Of a stretch of 64,000 bases of DNA, positions 53,601-62,471 are shown one piece after another; positions within the stretch are counted from its first letter, which is position 1, and every line of letters begins with the position of its first letter. The translations under genes and the position numbers were made by a program. Under the pieces are notes generated by a model. The model made no database searches. It was not told the DNA's origin and worked only from the letters and a program-made list of their open reading frames with translations. Source of the DNA: Cellvibrio fontiphilus_A (lineage in GTDB: Bacteria; Pseudomonadota; Gammaproteobacteria; Pseudomonadales; Cellvibrionaceae); the NCBI RefSeq assembly GCF_042646205.1, contig NZ_JBHRTF010000003.1:620001-684000 (forward strand). Direction: 5' to 3'.

Positions 53601-54263
53601 AAAAGCGCGTGCAGCATTCATGGCTTCACGTTCAGAAATTGCATCTTTTTTGCCGCGCAAAATCCCATAGAGCCGGCAGAGGTAGGACTTTTTCTTGTCG
53701 TACTTTTCTATCTGTTGTTGGCCATACTTACGGCGTAAACCGGCGTAGAGCTTGTCCAGTGGTACAACATATTTGTGGCTCTTTTCTTCCTTTAGCAGAT
53801 CACTCAAGCCCAGCTCAACATCAGCCAAAATATAAAATTGAGCCTCATCCAAACGCGCCACTTTTTGTAGGTTGGCTCCCTGCCCTGAAGTTTCCAGAAA
53901 CGCACGCATACCAATTAATGCGGTAAAGGGATCGCTGTTTTCGCCCTGGGTTGGATGAAAAATAGCAGCCAAATAACCATCGCACCCCTGCGGACGAGAA
54001 TAAGCACCGTCATCACAACCTAAAACATAGGATGCCAAAGTGCGCACCAGTTTCCCGCCACGACCGCGCTGGCTGGATTCATCTTGCCCGGGGTTAAAAT
54101 GAAACAGGTTGTCATGCGCAGCGGTCATGATTGTTTGTATCGCATCGGCTGCTGTTGTTTTTCCTGAACCGTTGCCGCCGGAAAACAAATTAATTGGGCC
54201 AAAATCAAATTCTGTGTTGGGTACATTACCCCAATTAACGTAGATAAATTTTTTAAGGTACAT
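50607..54263 (-). CDS. SMC-like ATPase of the MksB / JetC type
   Basis: Large ATPase subunit of a bacterial condensin-like complex; loops DNA and, in Wadjet systems, detects circular plasmids. Walker A is FSGGNGSGKTTAADA (29-36 core), the N-terminal part is globular, long coiled-coil arms run at about 270-530 and 660-1000, with a hinge between. The C-terminal head has a signature-like GTGSGGQ near 1078 and Walker B MVLVDEAFSKMDE near 1111. It lies six bases after the MksE/JetB-like gene and is the last of three. Length 1218 is greater than Pseudomonas MksB as I recall it. No JetD or MksG nuclease follows. Confidence 0.85.
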   Translation of the reverse strand: MYLKKFIYVNWGNVPNTEFDFGPINLFSGGNGSGKTTAADAIQTIMTAAHDNLFHFNPGQDESSQRGRGGKLVRTLASYVLGCDDGAYSRPQGCDGYLAAIFHPTQGENSDPFTALIGMRAFLETSGQGANLQKVARLDEAQFYILADVELGLSDLLKEEKSHKYVVPLDKLYAGLRRKYGQQQIEKYDKKKSYLCRLYGILRGKKDAISEREAMNAARAFSRFMAYKPIKGIDEFVANEILEYRDLGEAIRSVSSMLKRIHTMESDARSLRQGIERMAQGRQWSDNFIASWLEQQVIQYSLAKRRYADSQGLYLDAKHKQQLLRETSAVHQQSLVACEAQRDEINQLILAATARRLGVPALRDKDQLEQEKSAQEKLIQAQVPELRKQHQQMVINLEAAQQLSLALRQTSIAVDMPAFKDSNLMDLLKELCNESANLDIHQLLNRDLIEVSPLEPQLEKVLGLQKQHNAFVASLFEKEINAGVMLTNLRDQLAQERDKRKAQSERLQKNTEIKRREIQTLESRQVSYPGFVRAALDAIANQCPKADARVLCDYVDITDSEWQAAIEGYIGAARFGIIVEPEFEAEAIAIVRNMAGQGNRARIIQGDKARKDLEKSGELAANSIIQIMNFSHATAEAYIKASYGNVQRVENAKELKNTRRGLTKEGMGSGNYAMFRCDMADSELVFGQGARERALEAKRNEFHALVSEWQAAITYAEEVQILLAGIDRLKSLAYAETLQIMLSAQTKIDAIDNKLQQLDLSDTKALEAELHELQLRLLEQNQQFAKLNNAQIDCRAELKLADNLCHKLDAEQDKTLAVVDECEANLQAISGFWPDFDADLRLQQADEEVALHKAPYFEAKLVTLNSELKTILHRLQQAAMVHNQFCASSDAILFDIDYSDDLGSSNFRAICEMRRQFDALYNRDKNHILAQRHQEIESLRESFNNAFVTNLCHSIYQAINDGKKILEDLNKELEHHRFGADRERFRFDWEWVPEFKEYWQFFKAVIDSPSLGEGETLFEMKLDEKHQRVRERLMTMLLDEDEQKALRELTRIADYRNYRRYEIYKEPEGKAPIPLSQYGTGSGGQLETPAYIIRSAAITSAFRFNEGSSHLRMVLVDEAFSKMDEHRSREVINYLTESLGLQLNFIMPSSKSGPFMDLISNQFVFSKCPTAEPVGELKTRVMLDRQVCDQEKIKKLMANHRRAIRQQAALDFMAEVEA

Positions 54264-54269
54264 AGTGCA

Positions 54270-55028
54270 TTATTCTTCGGCGGAAAATAGCGAGCGATTA
54301 AAAAAAGGCGTTGTTTTAATACTGTTGGAATTAGCGATGCCAGGTTCTTGCTCAGCCTCTACTTCATCGTCAACCAAGAGAAGATTATCCGCGAGATGGC
54401 TGCGAATTTGCTCCAACCACTCGTTGCTGACCAGATTAATAATCAGCGGGCGAATCTTTATCCAGCTTTCGCCGGACTCAATATCTGATTCGGCAAAAAA
54501 ATGAATTAAACGTAGCTGACGCAAGCGCTTAAATGCCTGGCGCCTTTCACCCATATTTTCAGGCAAATTCCGGCGCAATAAACTTTTCATTGCAACGGCA
54601 ATTGCTTCAAGGGATAAGGTGGCACAACCCTGTTCGTCAATGCCGCCTTCGCGCAGGGCTTTATCGTACTCAGCGCGCAAGACCAACACCAATGCAACTT
54701 CATGCTGGTTTAAGCGGTTGCGCAAGCCAGCGTTAAACGGCTCATCCGTTTCATCTTCCATTCCCGGCAAGCGAGCACCCGGCGGTAAAATGCGCACAAA
54801 TCGAAAATGACTGTCATGCTGAAAACGAATGCCCATTAAGCCAAGATAATCATTTATCAACTCATGAATACGCAAAAAGCGATCATAGAGCTCCGCTTCG
54901 ACCTGACTGTCGTCACGACATAAAACACCGTAATCGAGTAAACGTTGCACCAATTCACGCCAGTTATCTAAGCTCAGGTTATGTTTATCCAGCTGCTCTT
55001 GTAATAGCGAACTTAACGCACTAGTCAT
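54270..55028 (-). CDS. MksE / JetB-like condensin subunit (DUF4194)
   Basis: A 252-residue winged-helix-type protein of the DUF4194 kind, the small KITE-like subunit that binds kleisin in MksBEF and Wadjet. Visible: a helical N-terminus, FRFVRILPPGARLPG near residue 76, and a conserved block with LVLVLRAEYDKAL near 110. The start overlaps the kleisin gene's stop by eight bases, and the SMC gene starts six bases after its stop, so the three proteins are made together. DUF4194 membership is by overall resemblance. Confidence 0.8.
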   Translation of the reverse strand: MTSALSSLLQEQLDKHNLSLDNWRELVQRLLDYGVLCRDDSQVEAELYDRFLRIHELINDYLGLMGIRFQHDSHFRFVRILPPGARLPGMEDETDEPFNAGLRNRLNQHEVALVLVLRAEYDKALREGGIDEQGCATLSLEAIAVAMKSLLRRNLPENMGERRQAFKRLRQLRLIHFFAESDIESGESWIKIRPLIINLVSNEWLEQIRSHLADNLLLVDDEVEAEQEPGIANSNSIKTTPFFNRSLFSAEE

Positions 55029-56541
55029 TGGTTTTACCTTCGTCGGTCAAGCAAATTACAAATTCATCACGCTGTTTAAAGTAGGCGTCATTCTGTATCA
55101 AGGGTGATTGATGCAGCCACTCACTGTTTTGTTTGATGCTAAAGCCATAACGGGAAGAAAGGTTATCTGCTGCCCCCACTTCAATGGCGTGGGATAAATT
55201 CAACAATTCCTGCATTGATTCCGCGTGCAACTCACTGCTGCGAACTTCGCCTTTCTCCAGTAAGGCGCGCTTTACATAATCGCGCAAACTGGCAGACTGA
55301 AAAATGAACGCTTGGTCCAAAGCCTGTTGGATAAATAAGGATTTCTGCGCATCCGCATCCAGCGCTTTATCTTCATCCAGTGTCGAACGCACAACTTGAA
55401 TACTGCGCGGTGCACGCAGTTGAATCTGTGCAGGGTCAATAAAGCCTATTTGAATTCCAGCAATCATCTCACCTTGAGCGATTAACAATTCATCTTGCTG
55501 CTCCAGTGATAGTCTGCCAATCGCACGGTATACATCCATCAATTCATCCTGGCCCCGGCTGTTAATGTAGCTGAGCTGGCGAATGATAATGTCGGCGCGT
55601 TGGGTAAATGTATTCAACGCACGGCGCAGTGCTGGAAGCATAATTTCACAGGCATTTTTTAAGCGCGATTCAATCGTTTGCAGTAACGTCTCTAGCAGCG
55701 AAACACCTTGCACTACTTTTTGTGGTAGTGCTTTGCGCAAGCGAATTTCCATAACAGCGCGCCAATCTTTGGCTGCTGTTTCTGCATCGCCTTGTCCATA
55801 TTTTCGTTTGCGGCGGATTTTACTAATAATGTCGGAAATCTGATCACGATATTTTTCAACACTATCCGCTGACAAACGCACCTCAAGGTCAGGCTTAAAC
55901 ACAGTCTCCATAAAGTCAAAGAATTCATCGCTCGCCTGCTGAATTAATTGGCGCGATTCAACCTCACGCACAAGCTGCCGTTTGCGCTCTTCCAACTCGG
56001 CGATCACATCAGTAAAGTCACTGATGATTCGTTCGGAATACTCGTAAGCATCAAGCAAATCATTAATTTCGCCCTGATCATAAAAAGCTTGCAGGCTATT
56101 ACGCGTATTACGTGTGTTGCGATTGCGTGTGCGAAATTGATTTGAATCGTTATCAGCAAAAGGCTGGGTGAATAACCGCCCAATACGACTAAAGCCGTAA
56201 CTACTTTGCAAGCTGGTTTCATCGACTTGTTTTTCAAGCCAGCCGTTTTCAATAAGGCGATTGATGATAAAACCCGCAAGATCGCGCTGTGTTTTAAAGC
56301 GCCCTTCGCTTGGGTCTTCTACTTCACTGGTATCAACCTCAAGATCAGCATCGAGGATAGGCGCGCGAGCGATTGCCTCTTTAAAGATATCAACCAATTG
56401 TTCGCGATTGATGGCATGACCATAATCGCGCAAATCGGTATACAAACGCTGGTATAACAAACGCAAACATTCAGCGACAAGTGCGCGATACTTACCAGTG
56501 AGAGGATTAAAAAAATGTTGGCGGGAGTCGCTAAAAAACAT
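55021..56541 (-). CDS. MksF / JetA-like kleisin subunit
   Basis: A 506-residue, mostly helical protein with winged-helix-like ends, fitting the kleisin that closes the ring in MksBEF or JetABC. Seen: FNPLTGKYRALVAECLRLLY near the N-terminus, a long charged helical region (about 180-330) and DELLIAQGEMIAGIQIGFID near 355. First gene of the operon, which starts 30 bases after a small membrane protein gene. Naming depends mainly on order and partners (kleisin - KITE - SMC). Confidence 0.78.
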   Translation of the reverse strand: MFFSDSRQHFFNPLTGKYRALVAECLRLLYQRLYTDLRDYGHAINREQLVDIFKEAIARAPILDADLEVDTSEVEDPSEGRFKTQRDLAGFIINRLIENGWLEKQVDETSLQSSYGFSRIGRLFTQPFADNDSNQFRTRNRNTRNTRNSLQAFYDQGEINDLLDAYEYSERIISDFTDVIAELEERKRQLVREVESRQLIQQASDEFFDFMETVFKPDLEVRLSADSVEKYRDQISDIISKIRRKRKYGQGDAETAAKDWRAVMEIRLRKALPQKVVQGVSLLETLLQTIESRLKNACEIMLPALRRALNTFTQRADIIIRQLSYINSRGQDELMDVYRAIGRLSLEQQDELLIAQGEMIAGIQIGFIDPAQIQLRAPRSIQVVRSTLDEDKALDADAQKSLFIQQALDQAFIFQSASLRDYVKRALLEKGEVRSSELHAESMQELLNLSHAIEVGAADNLSSRYGFSIKQNSEWLHQSPLIQNDAYFKQRDEFVICLTDEGKTND

Positions 56542-56571
56542 CAGAAAACTTCGCAGTGCAGCAGCATTAGA

Positions 56572-56973
56572 TTACAAACAGTGTTTGGCAAATAAGGATT
56601 GTTCTTCAGGCGTCCATTTGTCGGCATCTTTAACCATCATTACTTCACACCAGTCATCGGTACCCACCTCTGGCATTACCCCTTTTAAGGCGGCAACGCG
56701 GTCGATAGATTCTTGTGGTTTCATATCCGGCATGGTTACCGGGTTATTCCCGGCTTGTTGATTGGGTTGCTGTGCCTGCAATTCCTGCTCGGCTATTTCA
56801 GCCATTAAGTTCATCGTTGCGACGACTTGAGCAGCATCTGCCTGCTCTTGTGTATTAGCTACAGCGGTTTTTTTGGTTTCAGATTGAATCATAAGTACGC
56901 CCACCAATAAGACCAAGAGGCTGAGAACCAGCAATGCAACCAGTAATTTATGTTCACGAAAGAATAACATCAT
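56572..56973 (-). CDS. Small membrane-anchored protein of unknown function
   Basis: 133 residues: one N-terminal membrane helix (about 9-28, rich in Leu and Val), a Gln/Ala-rich spacer and a C-terminal part with two cysteines (DDWCEVM and AKHCL). The second half suggests a small periplasmic domain closed by a disulfide. No family recognised. It lies 22 bases after hemB and 30 bases before the condensin operon, on the same strand, so it may bridge the two transcripts. Confidence 0.6.
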   Translation of the reverse strand: MMLFFREHKLLVALLVLSLLVLLVGVLMIQSETKKTAVANTQEQADAAQVVATMNLMAEIAEQELQAQQPNQQAGNNPVTMPDMKPQESIDRVAALKGVMPEVGTDDWCEVMMVKDADKWTPEEQSLFAKHCL

Positions 56974-56995
56974 GCTAAATATCCTATGAAATGCC

Positions 56996-57985
56996 TTACA
57001 GCCAATCAGCCATTTTCTCAGCGTAATAAGTAATAATTAAATCGGCGCCGGCACGCTTAAATGCAGTCATAGTCTCGAGTACAATTGCCCTTTCATCAAT
57101 GACGCCAGCCGCTGCCCCAGCTTTAATCATCGCGTACTCACCACTAACATGGTAAACCGCCAAGGGGCGCGATGAATTTGCGCGGATATTGGCAAGCACA
57201 TCTAAATAAGCCATGCCCGGTTTTACCATTAAAATATCAGCGCCTTCCATTTCATCTTGCATAGACTCAGCGAGTGCTTCACGACCATTTGCCGGATCCA
57301 TTTGATAGGTATTACGCGTACCTTTAAAACTACTATCTACCGCATCTCTGAACGGTCCATAAAACGCTGAAGCAAATTTTGTCGAATAAGACATCACCGG
57401 AATATGAGTAAAGCCTGCACTGTCTAACGCTTGGCGAATAGCGCTGATCATGCCATCCATCATGCCTGATGGTGCAATCATATCCACCCCGGCCTGCGCC
57501 GCCAGCACTACCTGCTTCTGTAGGTTTACAAGGGTTTTATCATTATCTACATCGTTATTTGCAACTACACCGCAATGCCCGTGATCTGTATATTCACAAA
57601 AACAGTTATCGCTAATGACCAGCATATCTGGTTGAGCGGACTTTGCGATTTTAATCATTCTGGAGAGTAACCCATGTTCGCACCAGGTATCTGAGCCCTC
57701 ATGATCTTTGTGTGTCGACACACCAAATAAAATAATTGCACGCACGCCTTTATTCCAGGCGCGATTAACAATGTCTGCCAAATGTGTTTCAGGATACCGG
57801 AACACATCAGGCATGGATTTGATTGCTACTGGTGCGCTAATCCCCTCTTCAATAAAAATGGGCAGAATAAAATCACTCATCTGCACGCGGGTTTCGCGTA
57901 CCAACTCACGCAGTGCGGTAGTTCTGCGCAGACGACGAAAGCGAAAATCGGGTTTGGTTAAAGGAATTTGCATAAATCGACTCAA
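56996..57985 (-). CDS. hemB: Delta-aminolevulinic acid dehydratase (porphobilinogen synthase)
   Basis: Joins two 5-aminolevulinate molecules to porphobilinogen in heme synthesis. Zinc cysteines are seen in ISDNCFCEYTDHGHCG near residue 125, and the two Schiff-base lysines in YSTKFASAFYGPF near 200 and MVKPGMAYLD near 252. 329 residues, standard length. The upstream unknown gene ends six bases before it. Essential core gene. Confidence 0.96.
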   Translation of the reverse strand: MSRFMQIPLTKPDFRFRRLRRTTALRELVRETRVQMSDFILPIFIEEGISAPVAIKSMPDVFRYPETHLADIVNRAWNKGVRAIILFGVSTHKDHEGSDTWCEHGLLSRMIKIAKSAQPDMLVISDNCFCEYTDHGHCGVVANNDVDNDKTLVNLQKQVVLAAQAGVDMIAPSGMMDGMISAIRQALDSAGFTHIPVMSYSTKFASAFYGPFRDAVDSSFKGTRNTYQMDPANGREALAESMQDEMEGADILMVKPGMAYLDVLANIRANSSRPLAVYHVSGEYAMIKAGAAAGVIDERAIVLETMTAFKRAGADLIITYYAEKMADWL

Positions 57986-57991
57986 CAGAAA

Positions 57992-58417
57992 TTAGATACC
58001 GAGTGAACCTTCATGGCTCCACTCACAGCGAACACGCATATTGCCAGAGCCAGGTTTGTGAAAGCTGCCGTTTGCTTCCCAGGTAAATGTATGGGTACCT
58101 GAAAGTTCCGTCTCTAAATGCACTGTGGCAGAAACCCAATACATTTTGCTTAATAGCGACTCAAATTGTGCAATCCATTGATCCCATTCGTATTCCACGG
58201 CCTTGTATGAAGCTCCGAAGTGCATGACTTCTGTCTGGTAATTGAAAAACGGAGAACTAACACTCGGGATCGCAAACATTTCCTGGCTTAAAAATGGCCA
58301 TTCATCGGCATGAGGCAAAGACAACATAGCTTCGCGATTTACACGTATACGCTCAGACTCAGATGCTGTAGGCGCAATATCCTTAATGCAACCGTACACA
58401 ATTGATTCTTGATCCAT
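57992..58417 (-). CDS. Unknown protein between transglycosylase-like gene and hemB
   Basis: 141 residues, soluble, no signal peptide, rich in Trp, Glu and aromatic residues (ADEWPFLSQEMFAIP; YEWDQWIAQFESLL). No domain recognised. The ribosome site GAGG lies before the ATG at 58417. It ends six bases before hemB, so it is probably co-transcribed with hemB. Confidence 0.6.
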   Translation of the reverse strand: MDQESIVYGCIKDIAPTASESERIRVNREAMLSLPHADEWPFLSQEMFAIPSVSSPFFNYQTEVMHFGASYKAVEYEWDQWIAQFESLLSKMYWVSATVHLETELSGTHTFTWEANGSFHKPGSGNMRVRCEWSHEGSLGI

Positions 58418-58459
58418 AATGACCTCGACTCCCGTTCTGGTTAGGATAAAAACGAAATA

Positions 58460-59086
58460 TTAAAACGGCCACCACCAACTGCCTTTGAATCTCTCCTCAC
58501 AACTGCGCAATTGATAATCGTATTGTTGCGCGCGTGTTTGTACTTTTCGCGCAGTATTAATTAACCAATTTTTACGCCGGTAAGTTCCACGGTTAAATCC
58601 ACCATGACCCTCGTGATAGGCAAGGTACAAACTGTAGCTATCTGTTGGATTAATGCGACTGCGTACCTGGCTTTGGCGGTTATACCAACCGATAAAATCT
58701 ACGGCGTCTGCAAAGTTGTCGCGACGTGACCAATCATTCCCGCTGTTGCGCTGATATTCATTCCATGTGGCATTTTTAGCTTGCGGATAACCATAAGCAT
58801 CACTGGGGCGAGGCCCCGGGAATATCCATAAAATTTTCTTTCGTGCCGGGCGCGCATTATGTTTGAATTGGGACTCTTGATACATGATCGACATCATGAT
58901 TGGCACCGAAGATCCCCAACGTTTTTCTGCTTTCTTGGATGCCTTATACCAAGACGGTTTTTCATCAAAAATAGCGCAGAGATCTTGCGGCTTACTCGGT
59001 GGCAAAGTGGAACAGCCCGCTAATGCGGTCGTTGCAACTATAAAAATTATTTTCAAAAAGCGTGAGAGCACTTGTGTCGTTTGCAT
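58460..59086 (-). CDS. Lytic transglycosylase-like lipoprotein (SLT fold)
   Basis: A lipoprotein with signal ending in LAGC (Cys about 25). The catalytic Glu of the SLT fold is seen in IMMSIMYQESQF near residue 70, and SDAYGYPQAKNATWNEYQ and YSLYLAYHEGHGG follow as in the family. It probably cleaves peptidoglycan glycan strands at the outer membrane side. 208 residues. The start lies two bases after the ligA stop codon, so the two are likely co-transcribed. Confidence 0.85.
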   Translation of the reverse strand: MQTTQVLSRFLKIIFIVATTALAGCSTLPPSKPQDLCAIFDEKPSWYKASKKAEKRWGSSVPIMMSIMYQESQFKHNARPARKKILWIFPGPRPSDAYGYPQAKNATWNEYQRNSGNDWSRRDNFADAVDFIGWYNRQSQVRSRINPTDSYSLYLAYHEGHGGFNRGTYRRKNWLINTARKVQTRAQQYDYQLRSCEERFKGSWWWPF

Positions 59087-59088
59087 GA

Positions 59089-61131
59089 TTAAAGCTCCTG
59101 CCCATGTTCACGCAACAACTCAACCAACGCAGTTTCATCCATGACTTTCAAACCCAAAGCTTCGGCTTTGGCAAGTTTTGAACCAGCACCAGGGCCTGCA
59201 ACAACATAATCAGTTTTGGCGGATACACTGCCAGCCACTTTTGCCCCCAAAGCTAGCAATTTGGCTTTTGCATCGTCACGCGATAATGTTTCCAGCGTCC
59301 CGGTTAAAACATAGGTTAAGCCTGATAGAGGTAGAGCCTCGGGACTGGAAACATTAATATTTTCCCAGTAAATCCCATGGTTACGTAATGCTGCTACCGC
59401 AGCAATATTAGACTCTTGTGAAAAAAACTCAGCAACAAAATGTGCAACAACAGGGCCGACATCTGGCACTTGCTGTAGTGTTTCTTGATCTGCTTCAGCC
59501 AGCGCTTCAAAGCTGCCAAAATAGTTCGCAAAGTTGCGCGCGGTAGCCTCGCCCACTTCGCGAATTCCCAGTGCATAAATAAATTTTGCCAGACTCGTTG
59601 CCTTAGATTTTTCCAAGGCAAGGATAATATTGTCGGCTGATTTTTCCCCCATGCGATCCATGCTTGCTAGTTGCTCACGAGTGACGGAATAAATATCTGC
59701 CAAGTTATTCACTAGCCCTGAATCAACCAATTGCTCGACCAGTTTGTCACCCAAGCCTTCAATATTCATCGCTTTGCGAGAGGCAAAATGTTTAATTGCC
59801 TCTTTGCGTTGCGCAGCACAAACCAAACCACCCGAGCAGCGAGCTACGGCTTCATCAGCAACCGTTTCAACCGGGGACCCACAAACGGGGCATTCATTAG
59901 GAAAAACAATATCGCGCGCATCGACAGTGCGTTTGGACTCTATTACTTGAACGATTTGCGGAATAACGTCACCGGCTCGACGAACAATGACTGTATCGCC
60001 AATTTTTAAATTTAAACGATTAATTTCATCGCGGTTATGCAGCGTTGCATTAGATACAGTCACACCGCCCACAAACACTGGCTGCAAACGCGCAACAGGA
60101 GTGACCGCTCCAGTGCGGCCAACCTGAAACTCTACATCCAGCAATATTGTTGACTCTTCTTGGGCTGGAAATTTATAGGCTATTGCCCAGCGTGGTGCAC
60201 GCGAAATAAAACCTAGTTTTTCTTGTAACTCGCGTGAATTAACTTTGAAAACAATTCCATCAATATCGTAAGCAAGTGCATCACGCTTTTCACCAATACG
60301 CCGATAAAACCCCATTGCATCTTGAATGTTTTTGGCAACTTGCGTTTCACGATTGGTTAAGAATCCCCAATTTTTTAAGGCAGTCAATATGCCGCTATGA
60401 GTTTCGGGTAGCTCACCACCATCGACCCAGCCAACACTGTATGCACACATTTCCAGTGGGCGCGATGCAGTAACTTTGGGATCAAGCTGACGAAGTGAAC
60501 CTGCTGCTGCATTGCGCGGGTTAACAAATAGTTTTTCACCTATGGCACGAGCTTTGTCATTAAGCGAATCAAAGCCCGCTTTGGGCATATAAATTTCACC
60601 ACGAACCTCCAATACTGCGGGATAACCATCACCCTGCAAACGCAGCGGAATTGATTTGATAGTGCGCACATTCAGGGTGATATCTTCTCCGTTTGTTCCA
60701 TCACCTCGTGTTGCGCCTCGCACGAGCAAACCATCTTGGTACAACAGACTTACTGCGATGCCATCCAGTTTTAATTCACAAGCATATTCCACATCATCAT
60801 TGATTTTTAATCTATCCAAAATCCGTTGATTAAACGCCAGCAAATCTTCATCACTAAATGCATTATCAAGAGACAGCATTGGCAACTCGTGCACAACGGT
60901 TGTGAATGCAGGCAAAGGTGTTGCACCTACGCGCTGTGTGGGTGAGTCTGCTGTAATTAATAGCGGATTTTTTTCTTCGAGTTCACGCAAACGCTGCATC
61001 AATCGATCATATTCGGCATCAGTTATTTCCGGATTATCTAATGCATAGTAGCGATAACTGTGATGATTCAACTGCTTGCGTAGCTCGGCAATTTCAAATG
61101 CAGGATTATCAAATAGCGGGAGAGTTGACAT
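59089..61131 (-). CDS. ligA: NAD-dependent DNA ligase
   Basis: Seals nicks in DNA during replication and repair. Domain Ia/adenylation with the AMP-binding lysine in ELKLDG (Lys121), OB fold, four-cysteine zinc finger CPVCGSPVE...CSGGLVC, helix-hairpin-helix region and a BRCT domain at the end (LSGLTYVLTGTLETLSRDDA). I chose the ATG at 61131 (MSTLPLFDN, 680 residues), which matches the family N-terminus; the frame opens at 61185, but those 18 residues are not family-like. Third gene in the smc-zipA-ligA order. Confidence 0.96.
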   Translation of the reverse strand: MSTLPLFDNPAFEIAELRKQLNHHSYRYYALDNPEITDAEYDRLMQRLRELEEKNPLLITADSPTQRVGATPLPAFTTVVHELPMLSLDNAFSDEDLLAFNQRILDRLKINDDVEYACELKLDGIAVSLLYQDGLLVRGATRGDGTNGEDITLNVRTIKSIPLRLQGDGYPAVLEVRGEIYMPKAGFDSLNDKARAIGEKLFVNPRNAAAGSLRQLDPKVTASRPLEMCAYSVGWVDGGELPETHSGILTALKNWGFLTNRETQVAKNIQDAMGFYRRIGEKRDALAYDIDGIVFKVNSRELQEKLGFISRAPRWAIAYKFPAQEESTILLDVEFQVGRTGAVTPVARLQPVFVGGVTVSNATLHNRDEINRLNLKIGDTVIVRRAGDVIPQIVQVIESKRTVDARDIVFPNECPVCGSPVETVADEAVARCSGGLVCAAQRKEAIKHFASRKAMNIEGLGDKLVEQLVDSGLVNNLADIYSVTREQLASMDRMGEKSADNIILALEKSKATSLAKFIYALGIREVGEATARNFANYFGSFEALAEADQETLQQVPDVGPVVAHFVAEFFSQESNIAAVAALRNHGIYWENINVSSPEALPLSGLTYVLTGTLETLSRDDAKAKLLALGAKVAGSVSAKTDYVVAGPGAGSKLAKAEALGLKVMDETALVELLREHGQEL

Positions 61132-61229
61132 GAACGAAATACCTGAAGATTTGAATCCTGCAGCTAGTAATGCACAGCGATTCATGCCTTGATAGCATTC
61201 TGGATGCGTCCATGCACCCTGCTGATATG

Positions 61230-62444
61230 TTAATGGCGTGGTGGGCGGCGGAACAAACGGGTGCGCTCAAAATTACGAATGCGCTCGCGACAGTGCTCCA
61301 GCGTTTGACGAGTCATAACACTGCGCTGCTCATCTTTAAGCTCACCATTCAAAGCCTCAGCAATTGCACGTGCAGTGTCTGCCATCAAATCAAATGACTG
61401 CATAGAATCTGCATTAATTGGCAGAGTCATAAATAAACTTACACCTGGCGTTTCAAACTCATCCATTGAGTCCAAATCAAAAGTCCCAGGTTTAACCATG
61501 TTGGCCATACTAAAGAGTAAAGCGCCCTCACCTTTTGCATCACTGTAGCGATGGAATATATCCATACTTCCATACCGCATACCGCACTTTAAAATGGTGT
61601 CCAGCAATTCAGAACCATTAAACATTTCACCCTTGTGTGCCATAACATTGATGATTAATACTTCTTCAGGCTCTGTTGCCGGCTGCTGATTTAGCTCTTG
61701 CTTATTTGATGCGGCGGCATGCTGATCATTGGCATACTCTTCATCCTCATCATAATTATCATCATCGTAATCAGCATCACCTGCATTTTCAGTATCATCT
61801 AGGCGATCGTCATAGTCGTCTTCATAATCTTCTTCGTACTGCTCTTCTGCTTCGTAATCCTGCTCGCTACGACCATCGTCCAATTCGCGAGTGTAGGGAT
61901 GATCCTCTACTTCGTAATCTTCGCCTTCGTAATCGTCCTGCTCCGAGCTTCTATAATGAGCTCCATTTTCTTGTTCCTGGTCTACATTAACAGATGAAAA
62001 GCTTGGCTCTATACGCTCATCTAGAGGCAAAGAACGGCTTTTATCTTCAACTGACTCCATCAGTATGGGAACTGTTTGACCGAGATTAAGACTGGTTTGC
62101 TGTGGCTCCCTATGTCCGCGTGCTATTGGCGCTTCGGTAAGAATATTTTTCTGTTGCTTTTCCAAATAGGATTTGGCGTGTGCCTTTTTTTCAATACTCG
62201 GAATCTGGACATGAGGGTCCCGCTTGCCAACCACTCGAGCGCCGCCATTAGGCAGCTCACTGGTATAGCTCGGTGCTTCGCTAAAGGAATCCTCTTCGTC
62301 ATCTGGAGAGGTTTGCTTCAAACTTTTTTTGAGCGAGCGCGACACTTTAATCTTGCCGGTGCGTTCATTGTGTTTTCTTCTGATTCCGTCAGCGAGGATC
62401 AGAATAATGAACAAAAATCCGATAATGATGACCCAATCTTTCAT
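61230..62444 (-). CDS. zipA: Cell division protein ZipA
   Basis: Tethers FtsZ to the membrane at midcell. N-terminal anchor helix (3-20), a basic stretch, a very long acidic, Tyr-rich linker (about 130-260, many Glu-Asp-Tyr triplets), and the ZipA C-terminal FtsZ-binding domain (about 265-390, with IINVMAHKGEMFNGSELLDT and GVSLFMTLP). The linker is more acidic than in Escherichia coli, which is Pro/Gln-rich. Lies between smc and ligA, as in Pseudomonas relatives. Confidence 0.94.
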   Translation of the reverse strand: MKDWVIIIGFLFIILILADGIRRKHNERTGKIKVSRSLKKSLKQTSPDDEEDSFSEAPSYTSELPNGGARVVGKRDPHVQIPSIEKKAHAKSYLEKQQKNILTEAPIARGHREPQQTSLNLGQTVPILMESVEDKSRSLPLDERIEPSFSSVNVDQEQENGAHYRSSEQDDYEGEDYEVEDHPYTRELDDGRSEQDYEAEEQYEEDYEDDYDDRLDDTENAGDADYDDDNYDEDEEYANDQHAAASNKQELNQQPATEPEEVLIINVMAHKGEMFNGSELLDTILKCGMRYGSMDIFHRYSDAKGEGALLFSMANMVKPGTFDLDSMDEFETPGVSLFMTLPINADSMQSFDLMADTARAIAEALNGELKDEQRSVMTRQTLEHCRERIRNFERTRLFRRPPRH

Positions 62445-62471
62445 AAGGTTATCCGTAATATTTGTTTAGAA

